The notes below the pieces were generated by a model, which had not been told where the DNA came from, did no database searches, and saw only the letters and a program-made list of their open reading frames with translations. From an uncultured Collinsella sp. (GTDB taxonomy: Bacteria > Actinomycetota > Coriobacteriia > Coriobacteriales > Coriobacteriaceae): a stretch of DNA of 64,000 bases. Numbering within the stretch: the stretch's first letter is position 1; every line of letters begins with the position of its first letter. Both the position numbers and the translations under genes were made by a program. The stretch lies in contig CATYDM010000006.1 of NCBI GenBank assembly GCA_958405195.1, positions 8,130 through 72,129 on the forward strand. Reading direction: 5' to 3'. Positions 1 to 8,256 of the stretch are shown in pieces.

Positions 1-1043
1 AGCGGCAGCGAGTTTTCCAAGCGCACCTGAACGATACGAGTCTCGCCCACCGCCATGGGGGCCTCGCCCTCCATGAGCATGATGCGGCCGACGACCTCGG
101 CCGTACCGGCCATCACGTGCACGCGCGCACCCGACTCGAGCACACGCGGCTTGGCGCCCTCGCGGCCCAGGTAGGTGAACGTCATCAAAAAGCGCAACGT
201 CTGACCAAAGCGGTCCGCCACGCCCAGCATCTCGCCACGGTCAAGCGCCGCGATACCGTCACCAACCAGGTTGAGCGCCACGCGTTGCCCAGGCAGCGCG
301 CGCGGCGTATCGCCATGAACCTGAATCCCGCGTACGCGACAGGCCGTTCGCGACGGCAGTGCGACGAGCTCATCGCCCACCGCAACCGGCGCATCGTGCA
401 GCGTTCCCGTCACCACGGTGCCGGCGCCCTTGATCGTAAAGCAGCGGTCGATGGGCAGACGCGGTGCGCCATCGGCGAGCTCGGCACGGGCACGGCAGGC
501 ATCCCAGCAAGCGGCAACCTGCTCGTCGAGCGCAGCCAGCAGGTCATCGATTCCCGCGCCGGTCTTGGACGACACAGGCACGATCGGCGCGTCCGCAAAC
601 ACGGTACCCGACAAAAAGTCATCGACATCGAGCTCGGCAAGCTCGGTCATCTCGGCGTCGGCCAGGTCGCACATCGTCAGCGCGACCACCATGTGTGTGA
701 CGCCCAGCAGCTCCAGCACATGCACGTGCTCGCGGGTCTGCGGCATCACGCCTTCGACGGCCGATATCACCAGCACAGCAACGTCGATGCCCGTGGCACC
801 CTGCACCATGGCGCGCAGATAATGCGCGTGGCCCGGCACGTCGACCAGGCCAACGATCTTGCCACTCGGCAGCGCCAGCTCGCCAAAGCCAAGCTCAACG
901 GTCATGCCGCGACGGCGCTCAACCTCCAGACGGTCGGGGTTTTTGCCCGTCAGTGCCTCGATGAGCGCCGACTTACCGTGGTCGACATGGCCCGCCGTGC
1001 CAACGATAACGGGACACTCCACCAGCACTTGAACCTCACTCAT
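1..1043 (-). CDS. selB: Selenocysteine-specific elongation factor SelB (3' end beyond the window)
   Basis: SelB is the EF-Tu-like GTPase that carries selenocysteinyl-tRNA to UGA codons marked by a SECIS hairpin. The first 347 residues are visible. They begin with a P-loop reading GTAGHVDHGKS at residues 15-25, followed by the switch motif DVPGHA, a TMCD motif in the NKxD position, and then the EF-Tu-like beta-barrel domains. The C-terminal winged-helix domains that bind SECIS RNA lie outside the window. The ATG at 1043 overlaps the selA stop by 4 bp (ATGA), so selA and selB are translationally coupled. Identification is firm. The gene is needed for the two in-frame TGA genes seen here, fdhF and selD. 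Confidence 0.95.
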   Translation of the reverse strand, partial: MSEVQVLVECPVIVGTAGHVDHGKSALIEALTGKNPDRLEVERRRGMTVELGFGELALPSGKIVGLVDVPGHAHYLRAMVQGATGIDVAVLVISAVEGVMPQTREHVHVLELLGVTHMVVALTMCDLADAEMTELAELDVDDFLSGTVFADAPIVPVSSKTGAGIDDLLAALDEQVAACWDACRARAELADGAPRLPIDRCFTIKGAGTVVTGTLHDAPVAVGDELVALPSRTACRVRGIQVHGDTPRALPGQRVALNLVGDGIAALDRGEMLGVADRFGQTLRFLMTFTYLGREGAKPRVLESGARVHVMAGTAEVVGRIMLMEGEAPMAVGETRIVQVRLENSLP

Positions 1044-2497
1044 CGTGCAACCGCCTTCTCAACGCACGCGACGAGCGTCGATGCCGCCGTCTCGATATCG
1101 CGGTCGCCCACGAGTGTGCGCACATCAAACAAAATGCGGTCGTGCGAGGCGCGCGTGACGACCGGCGTATCGAAGTCTTGGACGAGAGAGCGCTTGAGCG
1201 CGTCGAGGGACAGGCGCCCGTCGACCGGGCAGACGGCCACGCACATCGTGGGCAGCTCGACGGTAGGCAGCGAGCCGCCGCCGGGAGTCGACGACTCCTC
1301 GACGATTTCCACCTGCACGGCGCACGGGCAACCCGCCTTATCGAGGCCCGCCACCATCAGCTCGCGTAGTTTGCGTGCGCGACGCTCCAGATGAGCCTGC
1401 GGAAGCGTGAGCATATTGAGCACCGGCACCTCGCGATGGGCCACATCCGCCCCATCCATGTAAATGCGCAGTGTAGCCTCGAGCGCCGCCAGCGCGAGCT
1501 TGCCCGGGCGCAGGGCACGCATAAGCGGATGCGACCCGCAGGCCTGGACCAGATCGTGACGGCCCATGATAATGCCCGCTTGTGCGGCACCGAGCAGCTT
1601 ATCGCCCGAGCACGACACGATATCGAGCCCCGCCGCGACCGAAGCCGGCGTGGTTTCTTCGCCGCCGCGCACCAAGATGTCGTCGGGCAACAGCGCGCCC
1701 GACCCCTGGTCCTCGTAGAACAGCAGACCATGCTTGTGGGCCAGGGCGGCGAGCTCCCTTGAGCTCACTTCCTCGTGAAAACCCTCGATGCGATAGTTGG
1801 AAGGATGAACCTTGAGGATCATTGCCGTTTCGGGCGTGATGGCGCGCTCATAGTCGCTCAAATGCGTGCGGTTGGTGGCCCCGACCTCAACGAGCTTGGC
1901 ACCCGAGGCCTCCATAACATCGGGGATACGGAAACTGCCGCCGATCTCGACAAGCTCGCCGCGGCTGACGATAACCTCTTTGCCCGCGGCATGAGTCGCC
2001 AGCACTAGCAGCACCGCGGCGGCGTTGTTGTTGACCACGAGCGCGTCCTCGGCACCGGTAAGCGAGCGGATGAGCTGCGCGGCATGTTCCTTGCGCGACC
2101 CGCGCGAGCAGGTGTCCACGCTGTACTCGAGCGTGCTGTAGCCGCGCGCGACCTCGGCCACGGCCTCGGCGGCCGACTCCGCGAGCGGAGCACGGCCCAG
2201 GTTGGTATGGATGACCACACCCGTGGCGTTGACGGCGGGACGCAGGCTCGGCAGCGCGGAGCGATGCGCACGCCACTCGATGGCCGAGGCCAGCTCGCGC
2301 CTGGAACGCGGGGCGGCACCGGCGCGAATGGCGGCGCGCTCCTCGTCGAGCTCGGCCGTGACGGCAGCATGGACCACCGCGTCGCAGGTCTCCCCCGCCG
2401 CCTTCACCACCGGCCACTCGGCAAGCAGCTCGTTGACGGAAGGAATGGCGCGCAGGCGGTCGCGCACCTCATCGGACATGTTCTGGCTATCGCTCAT
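1040..2497 (-). CDS. selA: L-seryl-tRNA(Sec) selenium transferase SelA
   Basis: SelA is a PLP enzyme that converts seryl-tRNA(Sec) to selenocysteinyl-tRNA(Sec) using selenophosphate from SelD. The protein has 485 residues, close to the family's usual length of about 460. The PLP-binding lysine sits in SCSGDKLLGAAQAG (Lys300), and the family signature HTNLGRAPL lies near residues 97-105. The start is supported by a GAAAGG ribosome site about 6 bases upstream. It lies 52 bp downstream of the molybdopterin oxidoreductase and overlaps selB, so the three probably form one leftward operon. Confidence 0.95.
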   Translation of the reverse strand: MSDSQNMSDEVRDRLRAIPSVNELLAEWPVVKAAGETCDAVVHAAVTAELDEERAAIRAGAAPRSRRELASAIEWRAHRSALPSLRPAVNATGVVIHTNLGRAPLAESAAEAVAEVARGYSTLEYSVDTCSRGSRKEHAAQLIRSLTGAEDALVVNNNAAAVLLVLATHAAGKEVIVSRGELVEIGGSFRIPDVMEASGAKLVEVGATNRTHLSDYERAITPETAMILKVHPSNYRIEGFHEEVSSRELAALAHKHGLLFYEDQGSGALLPDDILVRGGEETTPASVAAGLDIVSCSGDKLLGAAQAGIIMGRHDLVQACGSHPLMRALRPGKLALAALEATLRIYMDGADVAHREVPVLNMLTLPQAHLERRARKLRELMVAGLDKAGCPCAVQVEIVEESSTPGGGSLPTVELPTMCVAVCPVDGRLSLDALKRSLVQDFDTPVVTRASHDRILFDVRTLVGDRDIETAASTLVACVEKAVAR

Positions 2498-2549
2498 GTG
2501 CAGCCTTTCAAAAGAAACGTGGATCAGTCGAATACATCAGCTGAGTCAA

Positions 2550-4667
2550 TTACTCGTCATTATCCCCGCGCGCGACAATCTTTTCCACGCGAACGGCGTT
2601 TTCCTGAGTAAGCGCGGCACCCGTCAACGGGTCCCAGCGCAGCGGTGTGTGGTCGAGCGGCCCGACGCCCAGGGCCTGCCGGCCACCACTCTCAGCACCC
2701 AATGCGCGCCCACCGGGAGCAGCCGACGTAAAGATGCACGCCGGATGCAGATACGGCGTCGTCTCCACACGCACGCGGTCGCGGCCCATATCGCTCACGA
2801 GTTCGACGATCTCGCCGTCGGCGATGCCCATATGCGCAGCAGCATCGGCATTCATCTGCACGGCATCCAGGTCCGACCCAGCCTCGGCGGCACCTTGGGC
2901 TGCAAGCCTTCGCGAGGTGTGCGACTCAAAGGGACGGTTGCCGCTAATGAGGCGAAACATCCCCGGGCCAGGCTCCACCATGGGAGCGATCCAGTTGGGT
3001 ACACGACACAGGCCGGCTCGTTCCCATACGTCGCTTGCCAGCGCAATTTTGCCGCCGGCAAGCGGAATCACAGGCTCGCCCGTACGCGACGGCAGCGCCA
3101 CGCCCGTATCGGCCCAACCGCGCTCCTTGAGCTCGTCCAGATCAATCCCAAACGGCGCCACCTGGGCAGCAGCCAGATCGTCAGACGTAAAGTCAAAGCA
3201 CTCGCCAACGCCGCAGGCCGCAGCCAACCCGGCAAAGATCTCCCGCCCCGATCTCGTGTCGTCATGCAAAATGGGCAGCACGGCGTTGCGGTAGAACACG
3301 CGCGCATCGTTGGCTCCCACGACCGTTCCCACACCGCGGTCGGCCTCCAGATACGTCACATCGGGCAGCACGAAATCGGAAGCTCGCGCCGTCTCGGACC
3401 AGCGAATATCAATCGTCACGAGCAAGTCGAGCTGCCGCAAGATGTCCAACCAAGCCTGTGCATTGCCATAGCCCGCACCGGGGTTACTGGCATAGACGAT
3501 GAGCCCACGCAAATCGCCGGCAAGAATCGACTGACCGATAGTCGTGCACAGGCCGCGCACCGGATCGACCAGTGGATAGCGCTCGGACCCCAGCTTGGGC
3601 CCACGCGGCACCGGCGGCGTCGCAAAGCACGTGGGATCGAGGTCGCCCAACACAAGCGGCGTGGGCGGATTGAGCGCGCCGCCCGCATGCCCGATGCAGC
3701 CCAGCAGCACATCGACCAAGCAGATAGCTCGCGCCGTCTGCGTACTGTTGGCATACGCGATACCGATGCCACCATGAAAGCCAGCGTCCACCACCGCAGC
3801 AGGCGCCGCGGCAGCCAAATCACGCGCCGAGGCGACAATCTCTGCGGCCGGCACGTCGCACATCGACTCGGCCCACTCAGGCGTCCAAGCAGCGGCCGCC
3901 TGCGCCAGCTCGTCAAAACCCGTGGTATAGCGGTCCACGAACTCGTGGTCGAACAGGTCCTCGGCCACCAGCACATGTGCGATACCCAGCAGCAGCGCCA
4001 GATCGCATCCGGGACGCACGCGCAGCCAGCGGTCGGCAAGCGCAGCCGAGCCGCTGCGCCGGGGGTCCACGACGATGATTTTCGCCCCGCGGCGGCGCGC
4101 ATCGTTGAGCGCATCAACGGCCCCCATCGTCGACGAATCGACAATGGAGCGCCCCAAATACATGATGCAATCGGTATGTGACAGATCGGAGGCGGGACTA
4201 TAACCCAGGCTGTGCTCCCAACCCGTAAGTCGGCTTACCTCGCAGGCACCGTCGGCACCGTACACGTTGGGCGAGCCCAGCGCATGCATAAAGCGATAGG
4301 CCCAGTAGCGGTCGAACGAGGGCAGACCGAGTGTCATGCCCAGCGCACGAGGCCCGCACTCGTCAACAATCCCCAAAAGGCGCTCGGCAATCTGGGCAAA
4401 CGCCTCATCCCAGGAAATCGCATCAAACCCCGAGCCATCAGCTCGGCGGCGCATGGGATGCAAAATCCGGTCGCGCTCGTCAAACGGCATAGACAGGCGA
4501 TGCCGCCCGCGTGCGCACAGGGCACGCGCCGCGCACGGGTGCCCCGGCACCGGCAACTCGGCCACCACGCGACCGTCCTCAACGCGTGCCGTAAAGGCGC
4601 AATCGGCATAGCATCCCCCGCATGTGGTCACCACGGCGCGACCGTCACGCTTCACAGCAGATGCCAT
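2550..4667 (-). CDS. Molybdopterin-dependent oxidoreductase (DMSO reductase family), cytoplasmic, substrate unknown
   Basis: This 705-residue protein is a catalytic subunit of the Mo/W-bis-MGD oxidoreductase family. Cysteines 16, 19, 23 and 51 form the N-terminal 4Fe-4S motif (CxxCxxxC-x27-C). The likely metal ligand is Cys142 in GADGACEVSR, so it is a cysteine enzyme and not a selenocysteine one. No Tat signal is visible, which points to a cytoplasmic enzyme. I chose the internal ATG at 4667 because AAAGGGG lies 9 bases upstream; a start at 4733 would add a hydrophobic stretch without a good ribosome site. It directly precedes selA-selB. No dedicated ferredoxin or membrane subunit lies beside it. 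It could be a formate dehydrogenase-like, thiosulfate/polysulfide reductase-like or assimilatory enzyme; sequence alone does not decide. Confidence 0.85.
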   Translation of the reverse strand: MASAVKRDGRAVVTTCGGCYADCAFTARVEDGRVVAELPVPGHPCAARALCARGRHRLSMPFDERDRILHPMRRRADGSGFDAISWDEAFAQIAERLLGIVDECGPRALGMTLGLPSFDRYWAYRFMHALGSPNVYGADGACEVSRLTGWEHSLGYSPASDLSHTDCIMYLGRSIVDSSTMGAVDALNDARRRGAKIIVVDPRRSGSAALADRWLRVRPGCDLALLLGIAHVLVAEDLFDHEFVDRYTTGFDELAQAAAAWTPEWAESMCDVPAAEIVASARDLAAAAPAAVVDAGFHGGIGIAYANSTQTARAICLVDVLLGCIGHAGGALNPPTPLVLGDLDPTCFATPPVPRGPKLGSERYPLVDPVRGLCTTIGQSILAGDLRGLIVYASNPGAGYGNAQAWLDILRQLDLLVTIDIRWSETARASDFVLPDVTYLEADRGVGTVVGANDARVFYRNAVLPILHDDTRSGREIFAGLAAACGVGECFDFTSDDLAAAQVAPFGIDLDELKERGWADTGVALPSRTGEPVIPLAGGKIALASDVWERAGLCRVPNWIAPMVEPGPGMFRLISGNRPFESHTSRRLAAQGAAEAGSDLDAVQMNADAAAHMGIADGEIVELVSDMGRDRVRVETTPYLHPACIFTSAAPGGRALGAESGGRQALGVGPLDHTPLRWDPLTGAALTQENAVRVEKIVARGDNDE

Positions 4668-4730
4668 CTCGATTACCCCTTTCACCAGCCAAACACAACA
4701 GGCCAACAGCCCGACAACGAGCCACAGACC

Positions 4731-4767
4731 CAAAAAGCCTCCCGCACGGCAACGCCCCGCGGGAGGC
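4731..4767 (-). terminator. Rho-independent terminator after the formate channel gene
   Basis: A 9-bp perfect stem (GCCTCCCGC at 4737-4745 with its complement at 4759-4767) is followed on the minus strand by TTTTT. It lies 23 bp after the end of the formate channel gene and closes the formate hydrogenlyase operon. It separates that operon from the molybdopterin oxidoreductase-selA-selB operon. Confidence 0.85.
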
Positions 4768-4789
4768 CCAACGTCAAACAGACGGTACC

Positions 4790-5629
4790 TTACGCCTCGG
4801 ACTTCTTGGCGTAGACAAACCAGTAGCCGAGCGCGATCAGAACCGCGCCGCCCACGATGTTGCCCAGCGTGGCGGCGGACAGGTTAAACGCAATGCCCGC
4901 AACGTTGAGTGCATCGGCGCCGGCGACGTCGACACCATAGCCGCACGCGTGCATCACGGCACCCATGGGCAAAAAGTACATGTTGGCGACGCAGTGCTCA
5001 AAACCGCAGGCCACAAAGGCAGCGATGGGCAACAGAATGCCCACAACCTTATCGACCACGGTCTTGCCGGCGGTACCGATCCACACGGCCAGGCACACAA
5101 AGATGTTGCACAGGATGCCGCGGAAGAAGATCGTCACCCAGTCGATCGTCACCTTGCCGGCGGCGACGCTTACCATGGAATTGGCGACCGCCTCGCCGTT
5201 GAGCTTGTAAATGCCGGCCATGTACACCAAAAAGACGATGAACAAGGCACCGACAAAGTTACCGACCCATACGACGACCCATGCCTTGAGCATCTGAGCC
5301 AGGGTGATCTTTTTGCTCTTGAGCGCGCAGACCATAAGCGAATTGCCGGTAAACAGCTCGGCGCCGCACACAAGCACCAGCACCAGACCCAGACAAAAGC
5401 ACAGACCGCCCACGACGCGTTGGGCACCCCAGCCCAGCGTGCTGTCGCTCAAAAACACCGTAAAGAACAAACCGCCGAAGGCGATAAACGCGCCGGCGAA
5501 CATTGCCAACAGAAAGGCCTTAGCGACCGGCAGGTTAGCCTTGGTCACGCCGGCGGCCTCGGTCTTGGCCTCGATCGCGGCGGGCGCCAGGCAATCGGGA
5601 GCGGGGAACTCCGCCTTGGAATCTGCCAT
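4790..5629 (-). CDS. focA: Formate/nitrite transporter family channel (FocA-like)
   Basis: This is a pentameric membrane channel of the FNT family, about 279 residues, with the expected six hydrophobic segments. The family features include NxxxG-type turns such as FTGNSLMVCAL and the asparagine-rich WVGNFVGALF segment. It is the last gene of the hydN-fdhF-hyf operon, 39 bp after hycI, and is followed by a terminator, so formate is the likely substrate. The ATG at 5629 is preferred over an upstream one at 5662 because an AGAAG/AGGAAAG ribosome site lies just upstream. E. coli FHL-2 operons also end with a focB gene, which supports the assignment. Nitrite or hydrosulfide transport cannot be excluded from sequence alone. 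Confidence 0.9.
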   Translation of the reverse strand: MADSKAEFPAPDCLAPAAIEAKTEAAGVTKANLPVAKAFLLAMFAGAFIAFGGLFFTVFLSDSTLGWGAQRVVGGLCFCLGLVLVLVCGAELFTGNSLMVCALKSKKITLAQMLKAWVVVWVGNFVGALFIVFLVYMAGIYKLNGEAVANSMVSVAAGKVTIDWVTIFFRGILCNIFVCLAVWIGTAGKTVVDKVVGILLPIAAFVACGFEHCVANMYFLPMGAVMHACGYGVDVAGADALNVAGIAFNLSAATLGNIVGGAVLIALGYWFVYAKKSEA

Positions 5630-5668
5630 GTCAATCACTTCTTTCCTAATCGGCAGGGACAAGCGCTG

Positions 5669-6172
5669 TTACAGCTCCTGCCCCAAGCGGACAAAGTGGG
5701 AAAAGTCGTTGGCGGCCACGGCGTCGTACACGGCGTCGACGGCCTCAAAGACCTCCGGGGACATGGGGTTGTAGAACTCCGTATCGCCCGGCTGAATCCC
5801 TATGAAGACGATATCTTCGCACGATTGCTCGATTTCCTCGATCAGAATCGACAAAGGGAGCGAATGCGTGGTGAACATCGACTTGCGAGCCACGTCACGT
5901 ATGTCGAGCAAGCGGATGGCGCCAACGGGCAGCGCCATGTCGGCGGCATCGACCAAAACCAAACGCGGCGGACGCTCGCGCTTGACCTCGATGATGTCAT
6001 CCTCGGGCGTTTGCCCGCCGTCGATGGTGTACCAACCGGCGATGGGCGCGTCCTCCATCTTTTTGGAGAGCACGGGGCCGGCGGCATCGTCTGCACGCAG
6101 TACGCTTCCCGCCGTGAGCACGATACCCGCAAATGGGGCGCCGTTCACACGACCATCCACAACGCGACCCAT
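5669..6172 (-). CDS. hycI: Hydrogenase maturation protease HycI
   Basis: HycI is the endopeptidase that removes the C-terminal tail of the hydrogenase large subunit after nickel insertion. The protein has 167 residues, similar to the family. The N-terminal motif reads LTAGSVLRADDAAGP, matching the G-N-x-L-x-x-DD-x-x-G-P pattern with the metal-binding aspartate. A second conserved acidic site is LVLVDAADM. Its start overlaps the hycH stop by one base. Its presumed substrate is the 44-residue tail of the HycE protein encoded in the same operon. Confidence 0.9.
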   Translation of the reverse strand: MGRVVDGRVNGAPFAGIVLTAGSVLRADDAAGPVLSKKMEDAPIAGWYTIDGGQTPEDDIIEVKRERPPRLVLVDAADMALPVGAIRLLDIRDVARKSMFTTHSLPLSILIEEIEQSCEDIVFIGIQPGDTEFYNPMSPEVFEAVDAVYDAVAANDFSHFVRLGQEL

Positions 6173-6753
6173 TACTGCAACCTTCCCGTCAGATACACGC
6201 CCGACACATCGCGCACGCGCTCAACCAGATCGCGGAACTTCATCAGAAACGCGACTTGCTGGGCATGCAGGCCAAAGTCGTCGTCGAACACCGAGATGCC
6301 GGCCTTGGCCGACCCGCGAAAACCGCGCTCGTCGAGCAGCGTGTCGCAGGCCTCGAGCAGCGACGGCACCGCCGCCTTGTCGAGCTGGCACTCGCCAAAG
6401 GAGCGGATGGCCTCGAACTTGGTCTTGGCCTCCCCCTCCGGCAACGCGTCGACGAGTGAATAGAACACATCCACCGGCACCGACAGGCGCGGCTCAAAGC
6501 AATCGAGCACGCCGGTGTGGTGGCCCACGGCGAGCGTGTAGTACAGCACGTCGCAGGCCTCCTGGGGAACGTCTTCCTCGGTCTCCACAAACTTACGCGT
6601 AAGCTCGTAGAAGACCACCTGGTCGGGCGCGTGGCCCAGGCAGGGGTCGGCGACGCCCTCGGCGGCCTCGTCGCTTGCGCGCGAGGCATCGCCAAAGGAG
6701 CCGCCGAGCATGCCGGGGCCCGCAAAGTAACCAGAGCGGTCCGTGAGCTCCAT
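6172..6753 (-). CDS. hycH: Formate hydrogenlyase maturation protein HycH
   Basis: HycH is an assembly factor of formate hydrogenlyase whose exact role is unclear. The middle of the protein (VVFYELTRKFV, followed by YYTLAVGHHTGVLDC) closely resembles E. coli HycH. At 193 residues it is longer than the 136-residue E. coli protein, with an extra N-terminal segment of about 45 residues and a longer central part. It sits between hycG and hycI with no gaps. No enzymatic motif is visible. Confidence 0.85.
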   Translation of the reverse strand: MELTDRSGYFAGPGMLGGSFGDASRASDEAAEGVADPCLGHAPDQVVFYELTRKFVETEEDVPQEACDVLYYTLAVGHHTGVLDCFEPRLSVPVDVFYSLVDALPEGEAKTKFEAIRSFGECQLDKAAVPSLLEACDTLLDERGFRGSAKAGISVFDDDFGLHAQQVAFLMKFRDLVERVRDVSGVYLTGRLQ

Positions 6754-7536
6754 CTAGCGACCTCCGGCCAGCACCAGATCCTGCAGCGCCGAGTACACCT
6801 CGACGCGGCGCGGATCGTCCTGCTTGTCGATGAGCAGAGCCATGGCACCGCGGATATCGCCCTTGGGCGCGCCTTCGAGCGTATCCATAAACTCATTGGC
6901 CAGGTCGCGGCCGTAACGGTAGCCGCTCATGGCGCGAGCCTCGCGCTCGATGGCAACGCGCAGCTTGTACGGCACGCCGGGGTGCAGGATATCGGCCTGC
7001 TCGCCGGCGGCCTCCACCGTGGTCTCGGCATGGAGCTTTTGGTCCAGCAGACCGAGCGCCATGGCAAAGCCGTAGATGGTCTGCGCGGGGCTGGGCGGGC
7101 AGCCGGGGATGTAGACATCGACCGGCAGAATCTTGTCCGTGCCGCCCCAGACGCAGTAGTTGTCGTAGAAGATGCCGCCGGTGCAGCCGCAAGCGCCATA
7201 GGACACCACGATCTTAGGATCGGGTGCGGCCTCAAAAGCGCGCAGGGCCGGCATGCGCATGGCACGCGTCACGGCACCGGTGTACAGCAGCACATCAGCG
7301 TGACGGGGCGAGGGCACGACCTTGATGCCAAAGCGCTCGACGTCGAAGACGGGCGTGATGGAACCAAAGATCTCGATCTCGCAGCCGTTGCAGCCGCCGC
7401 AGTCGACACGGTAGACGTACACCGAGCGCTTGATCTTCTTAAGAAGGGTCGCCTTGGCCTTCTCGATGCTCTCGTCGAGCTCGATCTTGGTCGGGCGGTA
7501 CTGAAGCCGCTCGGGCAAAAGCGTGGGTTCGGCCAT
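6754..7536 (-). CDS. hycG: Group 4 NiFe hydrogenase small subunit (HycG/HyfI, NuoB-like)
   Basis: This is the small iron-sulfur subunit that passes electrons to the NiFe large subunit. It has 260 residues. The N-terminal cluster motif CGGCNGCEIE gives Cys46, Cys49 and Cys52; later cysteines in GACGCTGG and PGCPPSP complete the NuoB-type 4Fe-4S ligand set. It begins 2 bp after hycF with an AAGGAGGAG ribosome site. It resembles both HycG and HyfI; the short symbol is used for convenience. Confidence 0.93.
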   Translation of the reverse strand: MAEPTLLPERLQYRPTKIELDESIEKAKATLLKKIKRSVYVYRVDCGGCNGCEIEIFGSITPVFDVERFGIKVVPSPRHADVLLYTGAVTRAMRMPALRAFEAAPDPKIVVSYGACGCTGGIFYDNYCVWGGTDKILPVDVYIPGCPPSPAQTIYGFAMALGLLDQKLHAETTVEAAGEQADILHPGVPYKLRVAIEREARAMSGYRYGRDLANEFMDTLEGAPKGDIRGAMALLIDKQDDPRRVEVYSALQDLVLAGGR

Positions 7537-7538
7537 GG

Positions 7539-8255
7539 TTACTCCTCCTTCGTATCAAAATCCATGATGATGCCCTCGACCGGTGCCGGACCGGCGGGAA
7601 TCTCGGGCGCATCGGGGTTGAGCTCGCGGTCGATATACTCCGGGTTCACGCCGTGGCCGCCCAGATACTCCATGCCGGGGCCCTGGGGCTCACCGGACGC
7701 AAGCGTCTCGTTGGCAGCCATGCCGTGCGCGTTGCCGGTCTTTACGGCCGAGGCGGCGCGCAGGGCGTCGAGCTCGCGCTTGCACTCCTGGCACATACCG
7801 ACGGTACGGGCGGCCTGCTCGGCCTCCATGCCGCCGGCCTTTTGCAGCAGGCGCTTGGCGTAGTCGATCTCCTTGTGCGGGGCGAACGGCTTGCCGCAGC
7901 GCGAGCAGTGCTCGAGCGTGTAGACGCTCTTGCTGGTGAGGTCGTCCTTGCTCATGACGGCCAGCTCAAACTCCTCGGTGAGCTTGATGGCCTCCATGGG
8001 GCAGGCTTCCTCACAGCGGCCGCAAAAGATGCAGCGACCGTAGTCGATCGACCAGGTGATGGTATCGGCCGCAAGGTCGGTGTCCATGCGAATGGCATCG
8101 GCCGGGCACGCCACGCCGCAGGCTCCACAGGCGATGCAGAGCTCGGCATTGTGCTCGGGCTTGCCGCGCATGTCCTTGTTGGTGGGGAACGGCGCAAACG
8201 GGTACTTGACCGTCGCGTCGCCGGCCTTGGCGTTAACCTTCCAAAGCTTCAGCAT
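7539..8255 (-). CDS. hycF: Hydrogenase ferredoxin subunit (HycF/HyfH, NuoI-like)
   Basis: This 238-residue subunit carries two 4Fe-4S clusters: CIACGACGVACP at residues 40-51 and CIFCGRCEEACP at 75-86. Two further CxxC pairs (CSRCGKPF and CQEC) follow and could bind a zinc or iron, as in E. coli HycF. It relays electrons within the soluble arm of formate hydrogenlyase. The ATG at 8255 lies one base after the hycE stop with GGAGGCG upstream; longer upstream starts run inside hycE. The C-terminal 60 residues are acidic, proline-rich and probably disordered. Confidence 0.92.
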   Translation of the reverse strand: MLKLWKVNAKAGDATVKYPFAPFPTNKDMRGKPEHNAELCIACGACGVACPADAIRMDTDLAADTITWSIDYGRCIFCGRCEEACPMEAIKLTEEFELAVMSKDDLTSKSVYTLEHCSRCGKPFAPHKEIDYAKRLLQKAGGMEAEQAARTVGMCQECKRELDALRAASAVKTGNAHGMAANETLASGEPQGPGMEYLGGHGVNPEYIDRELNPDAPEIPAGPAPVEGIIMDFDTKEE

Positions 8256-8256
8256 A

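Noticed and set aside
2202..4181. Long plus-strand frame opposite the molybdopterin oxidoreductase
   Set aside because: High GC content opens long shadow frames. It has no family pattern or ribosome site and lies opposite a well-supported gene. The same applies to plus-strand frames at 10028-11590, 12255-13721, 27343-29457 and 47725-49650.
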